This document shows, one piece after another, positions 1-9,774 of a stretch of 64,000 bases of DNA; the first letter of the stretch is position 1; the number at the start of each line of letters is the position of its first letter. The notes under the pieces are model-generated. The model saw only the letters and a list, made by a program, of their open reading frames with translations, searched no databases and was not told the origin of the DNA. Source of the stretch: CAVWCQ01 sp963753545. GTDB lineage: Bacteria; Chloroflexota; Anaerolineae; Aggregatilineales; Aggregatilineaceae. The stretch spans positions 1 to 64,000 of the forward strand of contig CAVWCQ010000011.1 of NCBI GenBank assembly GCA_963753545.1, in the 5' to 3' direction. A program made the position numbers and the translations under genes.

Positions 1-1
1 T

Positions 2-176
2 CCCAGGGCGTTGCCCTGGGCTGATATGTCGCGCCTTTCGGGGCTGAGGCTGGTCGCAACACAAGGTGGAACGCGCTTACACAGAGCGCGGCGAACATCT
101 GCACGTTATCAGCCTGCGCAAGGCCGAAAAGCATGAAATTCGATACTTTGCCAGAGGGCTTTCCGGCGAGTCCTGA
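2..176 (+). pseudogene. brnT: BrnT-like toxin remnant (frameshifted)
   Basis: The end of this stretch encodes YTERGEHLHVISLRKAEKHE followed by IRYFARGL, which matches the C-terminus of BrnT ribonuclease toxins. A second frame further left reads ALPWADMSRLSGLRLVA, which resembles the middle of BrnT. The two frames do not join: about 15-20 residues that should link them (usually a DYGE-R-G segment) are missing or scrambled. The N-terminus lies off the left edge of the window. The coding end overlaps the start of brnA by 44 bases, the usual toxin-antitoxin overlap. The toxin is probably inactive unless the break is a sequence error. Confidence 0.6.
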
Positions 177-483
177 AGCATGGCAACAACTGATTGCCGA
201 CGCCCCCGGGGAGGATCGCCCGCCGACCCCAGCGGAAGAGGCCGCGTGGAGCAATGCGGTCGTCGTGCGCCGGGGAGGGATTCCAGCGGTCCGCGCCGCC
301 TTGGCGGCACGGCGCCGCGGACCACAGCGGGCGCCGACCAAGGTCCCGACCACGATCCGCTTTGACGCTGATGTATTGGCCGCCTTGAAAACCACCGGCC
401 GCGGCTGGCAGACGCGCGTTAATGACGCCATGCGGGAATGGCTCAACGAGCATTCGCCGCCCGACACCGGTACACATCGCTAA
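133..483 (+). CDS. brnA: BrnA-like antitoxin
   Basis: This 116-residue protein ends with KVPTTIRFDADVLAALK and then TGRGWQTRVNDAMREWL, the characteristic BrnA ribbon-helix-helix (beta strand, two helices). BrnA binds and neutralises the BrnT ribonuclease and represses its own operon through this domain. The first 60 residues are a longer, proline-rich toxin-binding region than in short BrnA proteins. The ATG lies inside the 3' end of brnT in another frame, so translation is probably coupled. The intact antitoxin beside a broken toxin suggests a decaying module, or a sequence error in brnT. The reading frame is uninterrupted. Confidence 0.75.
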   Translation: MKFDTLPEGFPASPEAWQQLIADAPGEDRPPTPAEEAAWSNAVVVRRGGIPAVRAALAARRRGPQRAPTKVPTTIRFDADVLAALKTTGRGWQTRVNDAMREWLNEHSPPDTGTHR

Positions 484-589
484 AGGCCCGCGCGCGGTAC
501 CGCCCCGCCAGGGCGAATGTCACCGCCGTACCCACGCCGAAACTCCGGCAACCTGTACGTTAAGAATCTGCCGCCCCAATCCCCTAGTC

Positions 590-1849
590 GGTGATGTAAA
601 AACACTCTTCTTATTGACTTTTACAGGGAGCATACTTACACTAATATTCTCGGTATACGCATCTGCAACATTTGTAAAAAACAGGATCGATCTCCAAGCG
701 CTAACTTCCATCATCTCAAAAATCACTCAGGCAGTAATCATCCTTTGCCTGTTTACTCTGTTTACACCGAATATTGTGTATTTGGGGATATCATTTCTTG
801 GTCTTGCGCTGACTTAGATTGCGCTCGGAATTACGTTCAAGCGAAAACTCCTGCCTGATTTCAGCTTGGACATCCGTATGTTCAGCAGGGACATAGTGTT
901 CACATTGTTAAAGTCCGGAGTATGGCTCTCCTTGAGTCAGATGAGTGCCATTTTTCTCATCGGACTGGGATCTGACAATTGCAAACTTGCTATTAGGTGC
1001 TTCAGCTTCAGGGCTTCTAGCAATTGCCAAGACCATCCCAGCCCTGATTTACACTTTTTCAAACACCTTGGCAATTGCCCTAGTGCCCAATCTCGTGAAG
1101 TCTATGCCCAAGACAAGCCTCGCTTGATAAAGGAACTTAAAATCTCGTTTGTACTACTAACGTTATTTGCACCCATTATACTCGGGGGATTCATCTCGCT
1201 AGGCTATGATTTTTACCGGATATGGCTTCCCGAACAAGATACTTCTTTGCTATACATTCTTTCTATCCTGACTTTGCTCCCCACAGCGATAAGTTGTGGT
1301 GTAATTTCCCTGGAATATGTTTTTATGATCACCAACAACCTAATTGCAGATGCTATATTTATGTTGGCAATATCAATAACAAGCATAGTTATCACCTTAT
1401 ACCTGATCAACACTACATCGCTTGGGCTATATGCCATTGCTGGTGTAAGCTCCTTACTCGAAATAGGCAGAAGGACTATATTTTGGCCGATCTACACCGC
1501 AAAATACAGCGATGCAAAATGGCACACATTCTATCCCGACTACTTCAAATCATGGCTTTGTATGACAGTGGTAATTGGTATCGGGATTTTAATGCGCAAA
1601 TTAATTCATATTAAATCCTGGCTCACTTTTGTCAGTGTGGCTTCTATCACAGCTTTTGTCTCTTTTCCAATAAACGCCATGCTAATTACGCGCAAACAAT
1701 CGCGTCAAAGGGCGCTGCGCCTTCGCAAAATCCAAATTACTTACTATGTTGAAATCAGATCCAGGGGTATCTTAGTACAAACCTTCAGTTGCTCATTATT
1801 GCAACGAAACCAAATCTCTGGTGATATTTTTACAAACAAAGTCGAATAG
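590..1849 (+). pseudogene. Wzx-like oligosaccharide flippase, truncated and frameshifted
   Basis: The corrected translation is a run of hydrophobic helices typical of polytopic polysaccharide flippases of the MATE/Wzx type, which move undecaprenyl-linked oligosaccharides across the membrane. It begins mid-protein near 590 (VKTLFLLTFTGSIL), so roughly the first third of a normal 420-480 residue flippase is missing. There is an in-frame TAG at 815-817. One extra G near 974 throws the frame off, and one lost base near 1107 restores it. The following genes are glycosyltransferases, which fits a surface-glycan cluster. Base composition is clearly AT-richer than the right-hand part of the window. 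The missing start is probably a real rearrangement; the indels may be errors. Confidence 0.65.
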
Positions 1850-1858
1850 AAGAACGAT

Positions 1859-3088
1859 ATGAATATTATTTACCTCCATCAATACTTTGTACCACCTCAA
1901 GGTCAAGGGGGAACACGCTCTTATGAGTTTGCCCGGCGACTAATCGACAGAGGGCACAGCGTATGCATGATCACTTCCTCAGCCATGCTCTCAGATCGAT
2001 ATGGCCCATTCCCTAGAACCACTCGAGTTGATATTGAGGGAATTCCTACTGTAGTTATTCCTGTTGATTACTCAAACAAAATGTCATATTCTCGGCGTAT
2101 ACTGGCATTTATCAGATTCGCCCTATTGGCCTCGAGCGAGGCCATGCGTCAGAACGGTGATGTGGTCTTTGCAACAAGCACACCGCTGACCATCGCTATT
2201 CCTGGCCTAGCTGCTCATCTATGGCATCATATTCCAATGGTATTTGAAGTCCGCGATCTGTGGCCCGAATTACCCATTGCTCTTGGTGCATTGAGAAATC
2301 CTGTAGCTCGATTTGCTGCAAGTCTTTTAGAATGGCTTGCCTATCATAGTTCCAAACATATAATCGCTTTATCTCCCGGTATGGCAGAGGGAGTGATAAG
2401 GCGTGGCATTCGACCAGAACGGGTTACGGTTATTCCGAATTCCTGCGATATTGAGTTATTTGATATTCCTGCAAGACGTGGACAACCTATTCGCCAGCAG
2501 TTAGGGCTTACCCTAAGCAGCCTTTAGTAGTCTATACAGGAACCTTTGGATATATCTATGGCCTAGATTATTTAGTCAAAGTTGCCTCTGTCACTCAAAC
2601 TGTTGCACCAGAGATTCACTTCTTGTTAATTGGAACTGGGGCTAAAAAGGATGAAGTTCGTGCCAAAGCTGAGTCACTGGGCGTACTCAATCAAAATCTG
2701 TGGATTTGGGATACCTCTTCCTAAAACTGAGCTAGTTAATGCAATCGCTGCTGCGACAATTGCTACTTCAATAACGATACCTTTGCGTGAGTTATGGAAT
2801 AACTCTGCCAATAAGTTTTTTGACGCATTGGCGGCCGGTAAACCTATAGCAATTAACTATGGCGGGTGGCAGGCTGATCTCATAGAAGAAACTGGATCCT
2901 GGCATTGTTTTGTCAGCTGACAATCCAAAACAAGCTGCTGAACAACTTATTGATTTCCTATCTAATGAAAAAAAAATCGAGGCAGCTGGTGCCCAGCTCG
3001 TAAACTAGCTCATACACGTTTCGCCAGAGTTGATATGGCTAACAAGTTTGAAGAGATATTGCAGTCAGCAGTAAACAATCAAAGATAA
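1859..3088 (+). CDS. GT4 glycosyltransferase (WbuB/WcaI-like), frame broken
   Basis: The protein opens with MNIIYLHQYFVPPQGQGGTR, the signature of WbuB-like GT-B family 4 transferases. It continues with FEVRDLWPELP and a C-terminal sugar-nucleotide domain carrying VVYTGTFGYIYGLDYL and INYGGWQADLI. It probably adds a sugar to the lipid-linked glycan on the cytoplasmic face. About 410 residues are recovered if four single-base shifts are allowed, near 2515, 2715, 2897 and 2993. The frame at the final stop agrees with the starting frame. It starts 9 bases after the flippase fragment and is followed by a paralogue. Donor and acceptor cannot be deduced from the sequence. Confidence 0.75.
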
Positions 3089-3161
3089 TTACTCGCCCTT
3101 ACATACTTGTTATTTTCTCTCTCCAGTTTATAAGCATACGAGCCAATGAGGTAATCCTCCA

Positions 3162-4383
3162 ATGCGTATCCTATATCTACATCAGTACTTCGCGCCACGT
3201 GAAGCTAGTACTGGCACGCGATCATACGAATTTGCGAGGCAGTTAATTGAACGTGGGCACGAAGTTTGCATAATCACCTCCTTTGCCGCGCTACCTTCAC
3301 AATACCAACAAATCTCCAAAGTGACTAAATTGGAGATATCAGGCATTCCAACGGTAGTGCTACCAATTAGATATTCTAATCATATGTCTTTTGGACGCCG
3401 CATTTGGGCATTTTTTCAATTTGCTATCCAGGCATCAATACAGGCAATTAAATATAAAGCAGACGTCATATTTGCTTCAAGTCCCCCTCTCACAATTGCA
3501 GTTCCAGGCATGGTAGCTCATTTTTGGCACCGTATACCTTTCGTTTTTGAGGTAGCTGTATCTTTGGCCTGAATTACCAATTGCAATGGGAGCACTAAAA
3601 AATCCTGCTGCAATTGCCGCAGCGCGGGCTCTAGAATGGATTACGTATCACACCGCTGCACATGTTGTTGCCTTGTCTCCTGGGATGGGGGCAGGATCAT
3701 CCGGCGAGGAATTCCTGAAAACAAAATTACTGTTCTACCAAATGGTTGTGACGTTGATCTATTTGCAGTTGATGAAACCTGTGGATATAGCATCAAGCCC
3801 AACTTGGGCTAACTAAGGATCAACCTCTGATTGTATATACAGGTACATTTGGATTTGTCAACGGCGTTGACTATCTAGTGAACGTTGCAGCAGCAATGCA
3901 GACCATTGCCCCAGACGTTCGTTTCTTATTAGTAGGCGATGGTATTAAACGTGAGGATGTTATTGCTAAGGCTAAAAGCAGTGATGTCCTAGACAAAAAT
4001 CTATGGATTTGGGATCCCATTCCTAAAAGCGAAATGCCTAATGTTATGGCAGCGGCAACAGTAACTACATCGACTGTTATTCCGCTTGAGCCCCTATTCA
4101 ATAACTCTGCAAACAAGTTCTTGATTCACTAGCAGCTAGCAGACCCATAGCAATCAACTATGGGGGATGGCAGGCTGATTTGTTAAACAATACTAATGCA
4201 GGAATAGTGTTACCCCAAGATGACACTACCCGTGCGGCGCATGAATTAGCAAATTTCGTCCACGATAAAGCACTACTTGATACTGCTCGAAAAGCTGCAC
4301 GTGAAATAGCTGTAACCAAATTTGACCGTAAGCGCTTGGTCCAAGACTTAAAGTCAATCTTTAGTTCTTTGGTTAAACCTTGA
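3162..4383 (+). CDS. GT4 glycosyltransferase, paralogue of the preceding gene, frame broken
   Basis: It starts MRILYLHQYFAPREASTGTR and keeps the same landmarks as its upstream neighbour: LWPELPIAMGALKNP, VYTGTFGFVNGVDYL and AINYGGWQADLL. The two proteins look like a tandem duplication that has diverged, since most motif blocks are alike and the linkers differ. Together they would add successive residues to the repeat unit. The full-length product of about 405 residues needs four or five one-base corrections, near 3555, 3697, 3800 and 4122. The last is a missing T in a TTT run. The C-terminus (KRLVQDLKSIFSSLVKP) ends cleanly at TGA. The specificity is unknown. Confidence 0.75.
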
Positions 4384-4489
4384 GTGCCAGTTGAAGGCGT
4401 TCACATTGTACTTGTTAGAATGGTAGTCGCTAAACAACCACTGATGCAAGAAACGCCATAAAACAGTTCTCTTAAATGAGTGAAAATGT

Positions 4490-5113
4490 ATGAGATTATA
4501 TTCTGTCTTTATAAAACGCCTATTTGATGTAGTAGCAGCAGTCGCTGTCTTGATTGCGGTTGCGCCTATAATGCTAATCCTGATTCCTTTACTCAACATT
4601 ATGCTTGGTAAGCCCATATTTTTTCGTCAGCAACGTCCTGGCTTCGCGGAAAGCCATTCACACTCTCAAATTCCGCACGATGACAAATGAGCGTGACGAC
4701 GAGTGGGAATTACTTCCTGACGTGAGCGCCCACCCCGTTGGGCAAGTTCCTGCGCCGAACAAGCCTGGACGAACTGCCGGAACTGTTCAACGTACTCAAG
4801 GGCGACATGAGTCTGGTCTGGGCCGCGTCCCCTGCTGATGCAATATCTGGACCGCTATACACCTGAACAGGCGCGGACGACACGAAGTCCGTCCAGGCAT
4901 TACGGGTGGGCACAAATCAATGGACGCAATACACTATCCTGGGAAGAAAAATTCGAACTGGATGTCTGGTACGTTGACCATATGTCCTTATGGCTGGACC
5001 TAAAAATTCTCGTTCTTACTGTATGGAAAGTTATTAGGCGAGAGGGGATTAACCAGGATGGACATGCTACAACAGCGGAATTTATGGGATCAGCAGATCA
5101 TCAAACCAGTTAA
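4490..5113 (+). CDS. Initiating sugar-phosphate transferase (PglC/WcaJ C-domain type), frame broken
   Basis: This is a compact monotopic phosphoglycosyl transferase of about 205 residues. It attaches the first sugar-phosphate to undecaprenyl phosphate. The N-terminus carries one re-entrant hydrophobic helix preceded by IKRLFDVV. Conserved blocks follow: GKPIFFRQQRPG, KFRTMTNERD, SLDELPELFNVLKGDMSLV, and RPGITGWAQINGRNTLSWEE. The catalytic Asp-Glu pair lies in SLDELPEL. Frames must be joined near 4650, 4720, 4830 and 4880. The short form without the long membrane N-domain is the PglC type, which suits the adjacent PglD- and PglE-like genes and points to a di-N-acetyl sugar such as bacillosamine. 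Confidence 0.78.
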
Positions 5114-5724
5114 CGTTAAGACGGGGATACTTATCCTGGGAGCTGGTGGGCACGCAAAAGTTATTGCGGATATTCTTCAATCTCAGGGAATAACAGTAGC
5201 AGGTTTTCTCGATGATGATCCTCGGACATGGAATACTTGCCCGTTGAATATCCCTGTACTAGGCCCAATAGCACTGCATTCCGAATATCCTGATAATCCT
5301 CTTATCATTGGTGTTGGCTCAAACTGCTGTGCGACGTGCGCTTGCTACAAAGTTAAATGGTAGACAGCTTTTATGCAATGCTATACATCCCCAGTCAATC
5401 GTAGCTCCATCGGTTCGCTTTGGCGTTGGAGTTGTCGTCTCTGCGGGCGCGATCATCAATCCTGATACAGTAATTGGCGACCACGCAATTATTAATACAG
5501 CGGCAATTGTGGATCACGATTGTCAGATCGGTGCATTCGTCCATATTGGTCCAGGTACTCGTCTTGCGGGCGGTGTCCAGGTGGGTGAGGGAACACTGAT
5601 AGGCATCGGCGCAATTGTAATTCCTTATAAAAAAATAGGCTGCAATTCGATTGTCGGAGCGGGAGCAGTCGTGGTTGATGATGTGCCAGACAACGTGACT
5701 GTCAAAGGCGTTCCTGCTCGTTAA
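5058..5724 (+). CDS. NeuD/PglD-type sugar O- or N-acetyltransferase, frame broken once
   Basis: The N-terminal half is a small Rossmann-like domain (GILILGAGGHAKVIADIL) that binds the nucleotide sugar. The C-terminal half is a left-handed beta helix of hexapeptide repeats (FGVGVVVSAGAIINPDTVIG through VGEGTLIGIGAIV) that binds acetyl-CoA. It ends VKGVPAR, the usual PglD terminus. A one-base shift near 5320 divides the halves. The ATG overlaps the 3' end of the PglC-like gene, so the two are co-translated. Followed by an aminotransferase, it probably acetylates the amino sugar made by that enzyme, as PglD does in bacillosamine synthesis. A sialic-acid type NeuD role is the alternative. Confidence 0.8.
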
Positions 5725-5747
5725 GATAGTATTCAATTCCTCCAAGG

Positions 5748-6909
5748 ATGAATACTGCTATGAAAATTCCCATGTCCTCGCCAGATATTACAGACGCAGA
5801 AATCGCTGCAATCAATCAGGTCATTAGAACGCCGTATCTGAGTCTCGGCCCACAGATACGCGAATTTGAGCAGGCGTTTGCAGCGTTCAGCCAGACCAAG
5901 CACGCTATTGGAGTTAACTCTGGCACCAGTGGTCTGCATCTTGCTGTAATCGCTGCTGAGGTAAATGAAGGTGATGAAGTTATCACCCCCTCGTTTAGCT
6001 TCATCGCCTCGGCTAATTGCGTCCTCTACGAACGCGCTAAGCCTGTATTTGTGGATATCGATCTTCGAACGGGCAATATCGATCCGGCTTTGATCGAAGC
6101 TGCGATTACACCGCGTACCAAAGCAATTATTCCTGTCCATGCATTCGGACAGCCAGCAGACATGGACCCAATTCTGGCTATTGCGCAAAAGCACGGATTA
6201 ACTGTGATCGAGGATGCCTGCGAAGCTATTGGTGCGGAATACAAAGGTCGACAAGCAGGAACAATGGGAAAAGCTGCCATATTTGCTTTCTATCCCAATA
6301 AGCAGATGACCACTGGCGAAGGTGGCATGATTGTCACGAACGATGAGGAATGGGCAAACCTATTCCGGAGCTTGCGAAACCAGGGACGCGACATCTTTGA
6401 CGCCTGGCTCAATCACACCCGCCTTGGCTACAACTACCGCATGGATGAGATGAGTGCAGCGCTCGGTTTGGCTCAGATTCAGCGCATCGAAGAACTTCTG
6501 GCAAAGCGCGACACAGGTTGCAGAGTGGTACAACGAGCGTATCGATCAGATCGATGGCATTGAGAAGCCATACATTGCCGAACACCACAACAAAGATGAG
6601 TTGGTTCGTATACGTTATCCGCTGCGACAGATGGTGTTGATCGCAACCGCCTTATGAGCTTATCTCGAAACACAAGGTATTCCTTCACGACCATATTTCA
6701 CGCCAATTCACTTACAACCGTTTTATCAGCAGCAATTCGGCTGGAAACGTGGCGATCTGCCAAACACAGAAAAAGCTGGCGACACCTTCCTGGCAGTACC
6801 CTTCTCGGGTGTCATGACTGAGGAACAAGTGAATTACGTGTGTGAGCACCTGCGTCAGGGGATTGAGGTTGCGCAACCTGCTGCAACTATGAGTGCGGCA
6901 GCCGACTGA
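5748..6909 (+). CDS. DegT/DnrJ/EryC1/StrS aminotransferase (PglE-like), frame broken
   Basis: This PLP-dependent sugar aminotransferase of about 385 residues would convert a 4-keto nucleotide sugar to the 4-amino form. Visible family blocks are NSGTSGLHLAV (phosphate binding), VDIDLRTGNIDP, VIEDACEAIGAEYKG, and FYPNKQMTTGEGGM with the PLP lysine in NKQ. GYNYRMDEMSAALGLAQI follows, then the C-terminal RPYFTPIHLQPFYQQ. The frame slips near 6512 and 6645. A second ATG at 5760 is an equally plausible start. It is the last gene of the cluster; a terminator follows at 6977. The 4,6-dehydratase that would supply its substrate is not in the window. Confidence 0.8.
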
Positions 6910-6976
6910 TCGAAACTACCGCCAAATGCATAGGTAGCACCTCAAGCGTACGGTTTCAAAATCAAACTAAAACAGC

Positions 6977-7016
6977 AAAGGACTAGCCAACTCGCACAAA
7001 GTCACTGGTCCTTTTT
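6977..7016 (+). terminator. Rho-independent terminator of the glycan operon
   Basis: AAAGGACTAG pairs with CTGGTCCTTT across an 18-base loop, and the run of T continues into TTTTT. It lies 67 bases after the aminotransferase stop. The rest of 6910-7164 shows no gene. Confidence 0.7.
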
Positions 7017-7164
7017 ATTTGCGCTAATCATTCCAACGCCTATTCTCGGTTGACTTCCCTTCTGACTCAGGTGTACTCTTTAGCTTCTCATTGCTTTGCA
7101 CCGCAACCACTAGCGAAATCTATGTCAGCGAGTCGCGCTATAAGCATCAGATAAGGTAAATACA

Positions 7165-7602
7165 TTGCACAAAGCTGGTGAACTTAATCATCTATCCTCG
7201 TATTTTCAGAAGGCAATTGTCCGATGGACTCTCGCGCTCGCCTGGACAGCCCTCGATGTATTCTTGATGCTGTCGCCTGGGAGTAACGGTAGTGGGGCTT
7301 CCCGGATTTCAAACTTATTTGGTGGTACCGAAACGACGGATGCTATCGGTCACGTTATTCTCAAGACGATTTTGGCGCTGCTGTGGTGCTGGACGCTTAA
7401 GCTCTATATCGACAACTCAAAATTAATCCGATGGATTCTCATAGGTGGCCTCATCTGGTCTTTTGTGGCTGAACTTTCGCAGTTTTTTGTGCCTGAACGT
7501 GGTGTTTCATTTCTAGATATAGGTGCAAATATTCTGGGCATTCTGCTCGGATTATTCGTCTATCGAACACTATCTAGCTCATGGCATAGATGTCCGATAT
7601 GA
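7165..7602 (+). CDS. VanZ-like membrane protein
   Basis: The 145-residue protein has four predicted transmembrane helices. The VanZ family landmarks are present: a DAIGH motif before helix 2, AELSQFFVPERGVSFLDIGANILGILLG spanning the last helices, and an N-terminal LALAWTALDVFLMLSPG segment. VanZ itself lowers teicoplanin susceptibility, but most relatives have no known function and sit near envelope or surface-glycan genes, as here. The TTG start is chosen because an AAGGT ribosome site lies 9 bases upstream and no in-frame ATG precedes helix 1. It is either the last gene of the glycan island or the chromosomal flank of the element that starts just after it. Confidence 0.7.
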   Translation: MHKAGELNHLSSYFQKAIVRWTLALAWTALDVFLMLSPGSNGSGASRISNLFGGTETTDAIGHVILKTILALLWCWTLKLYIDNSKLIRWILIGGLIWSFVAELSQFFVPERGVSFLDIGANILGILLGLFVYRTLSSSWHRCPI

Positions 7603-7638
7603 AGTTATTAGCGACATCAAGAGGAAATTGTCATCTGC

Positions 7639-7887
7639 TGTCACACTGTCACAGCTGTCACAACCTCATTTTCTACACTATAAAAATATTTTTTGAGGGG
7701 TAGCATTTTTTTGTAATTTTGGTAAAAGTGATTGTCACAGCCTGTGACACCTGTTACGCTGTGACAATCTCGGTAAAGATTTGAAGACCCTGTCACATTG
7801 TCACAACTGTAACAGGGTCTTTTTGCATGTGTACACATGATTTTTTGCGCTCAATTACTCGCTGTCACAGGTGTCACAACTGTCACA
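7639..7887. repeat. TGTCACA heptamer array (iteron-like)
   Basis: Eleven exact copies of TGTCACA or its complement TGTGACA lie in 249 bases. They start at 7639, 7647, 7656, 7733, 7743 (reverse), 7760 (reverse), 7791, 7799, 7863, 7872 and 7881. A variant, TGTAACA, starts at 7808. Copies are 8 or 9 bases apart within clusters. A perfect 12-bp inverted repeat (GATTGTCACAGC at 7730-7741 and its complement at 7758-7769) frames one group. The array lies next to a replicative helicase gene and partly inside its 3' end. It resembles a plasmid replication origin or a centromere-like site. Confidence 0.6.
7785..7824 (+). terminator. Terminator-like hairpin within the repeat array
   Basis: AGACCCTGT (7785-7793) pairs with ACAGGGTCT (7812-7820) and is followed by TTTT. 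The loop contains two TGTCACA copies. As a plus-strand signal it could end transcription leaving the VanZ gene. It may instead be part of the repeat structure. Confidence 0.45.
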
Positions 7888-9774
7888 GCCCCAAATTTCC
7901 GACTTGAGTCGCCAAAAACGCGTCGGATTGCCTCGAACCCGCCGCTGCACAGTTAAGCTGTTTCCGCCTGGAAGCAGCAAACCGTCTTCTTTCAGCTGGG
8001 CACCAATCGCTGTTGTGGTGAAGCGAAGCGGCTGCACCTTGGTGATTTCGCGGTAGGCAATTTCGGGCAGCAGATAGATATATTCGCCATCCCGGTAGCC
8101 AACGATCGTCGTACCAGGAGCGGATTCTCGCGGGGTGCGCATGTTTCCATCCAGAACAGCTTGACCACCGGCTAGCAACTGGCCCAGCAAATCCAGAAAC
8201 ACCTCGCTGGCGCGCTCCTGGCGCACGGTCTGCGCGGTTTCCAGGATCACATCCTGCCAGCCGGGCAGCAGCTTCGTCGGCCTCGTGGGTTTCCAGGAAC
8301 TTCCGCAGCAGTTGGTAGACCGTCACCAGCACCGCCCAGTTCTGGATAATGCGCCCGGTATTGGCCTGGGAACCGCCCAGCGCTGCCAGCTTCTTGCGGT
8401 AGCCGTTCACGTTGTTGGTGAAGCGCCGCGAGATGTCGGCGATCAGATCGTGTTCTTCGACCTGCTGGGCAATCCAGGCCGCGAACTGGACGGTGAAACC
8501 GGACAGATGCTGGCGCAGCAGGTCCGCCTGGGCGAGCAGCAGCCCGCCCGGATCGCGATGTTCCCACGGCGGCACATCCAGCACCAGCATCCGCGACAAC
8601 ACCGAGGCCTCGCCTTCCAGCACGGTTTCGCCGGTGCTGAGAACCAATCCCCGGCACGGACGCTCCTGGCGCAGTTTGGCTTCGCGGGTCAGCCGTCCAC
8701 GCCCCATCCCGCGCGAGTAACTTTGCAGAAAACGAGTGAAGGTGCGCTCGTCGGCATAGATGCTCTTGTAGTCGTCCACCCAATACAGCGCATTCGCCAG
8801 CGGATAACCCATCGCCTCGACGGTGTTGATCGTATCGCCCCACTGCGCAGGCGGCGTATCGCGCGAAAACGTCCCGTAGAAGCTGCTCATCAGCGCGGCC
8901 AACTCCGATTTGCCGCTGCCATACGTCCCGGCCAGGTGGATCGCCGGACGCGGTGCAGCTGTCGGAAAAAATCGCTGCACCAGCGGCAGCAGCGCAAAGG
9001 CGATACACGCCGGCGCGAGCTGTTTGGGAAAGACCGGGATCATCGCCTCAAACGCGCTCAGACAGTCATCCCAGTCGGCGTCTTGCAGCCCATAATCGCG
9101 CAGCCGTGCATCCAGTTCGACTTCCGGCGGATTCTCGATCTTGCCCTCCGCATTCACACAAACACCCGGCGAGACATACGTCCAGCGCTCGTCGATCTGC
9201 GTCCAGCCCATGAAGCGGTAGCAGGTCCGGGTCGGATAACTGCCCGACAAGCTCAGAATCGCCGGGGCGAGATGTTTCCCCATCCCAGCGCGCACGGTGA
9301 AGGCTTCCCCGCGCGCCCAGCAATAAAACGCCGCAGCGCCGCATCATCGCCAAACATTTCGCTCGGCACTTGCAGCGTCAGCGTCTGGTGATCATTCCGC
9401 AGTTCCAGCGCGGTGACATGCTCGACCTGCCCATCATCATTGACCTGCGAGATCCGCTCGGTAACGCGCCCTGTCCAGGCCGCGACCGTCTTTTCGATCG
9501 GGCCGTGATACGTCGTATGGCGGTAGACCATGCGCCCATCCGCCTCGTAATACTCCTCGTTTTCGCTGTACTCCTGGCGCTTTTCACGTTCCAGCGCTTT
9601 CCGCGCCTGCCGGTACTGCCGATCCAGATCCGACAAGCGCAGCCCATCCCCACACAACGCTTTCAACTGCTGGCGCTGCACCGCCCATTCAACCGCATCC
9701 AGATGCGCGCAGGCCTTCACCGCTTCCGCGATCTGCTTCCGGCGGCGGTTTGTTCTCCGATCCATACTGCTCAA
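7855..9774 (-). CDS. D5/DUF927-like replicative helicase ATPase, frame broken twice
   Basis: This protein of about 640 residues is the helicase half of a plasmid or phage primase-helicase. The N-terminal third is charged and helical. A P-loop ATPase follows: Walker A GTYGSGKSEL, Walker B ALYWVDDYK, and a downstream arginine-rich segment RGMGRGRLTREAKLRQE before VLSTGE. The C-terminus has DNA-binding character and ends CDSCDTCDSE, encoded by the TGTCACA repeats. Frames must be joined near 9295 and 8250. The TTG start overlaps the stop of the primase gene, and an ATG lies 9 bases inside, so the two are translationally coupled. Origin melting and unwinding of the element is the likely role. Confidence 0.7.

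Noticed and set aside
590..6909. Whole glycan cluster as a field of pseudogenes
   Set aside because: Motifs continue across every one-base break and housekeeping genes in the window show the same damage. Only the flippase, which lacks its start, is called a pseudogene.
7639..7887. CRISPR array
   Set aside because: The repeats are 7 bases long, occur in both orientations and have 1-2 base gaps or irregular spacing; there are no spacers of uniform length and no cas genes.
8285..9391. Long plus-strand frame of 368 residues
   Set aside because: It lies opposite the helicase gene, whose protein has Walker motifs; the antisense frame has compositionally biased His/Arg/Gln sequence and no recognisable domain.
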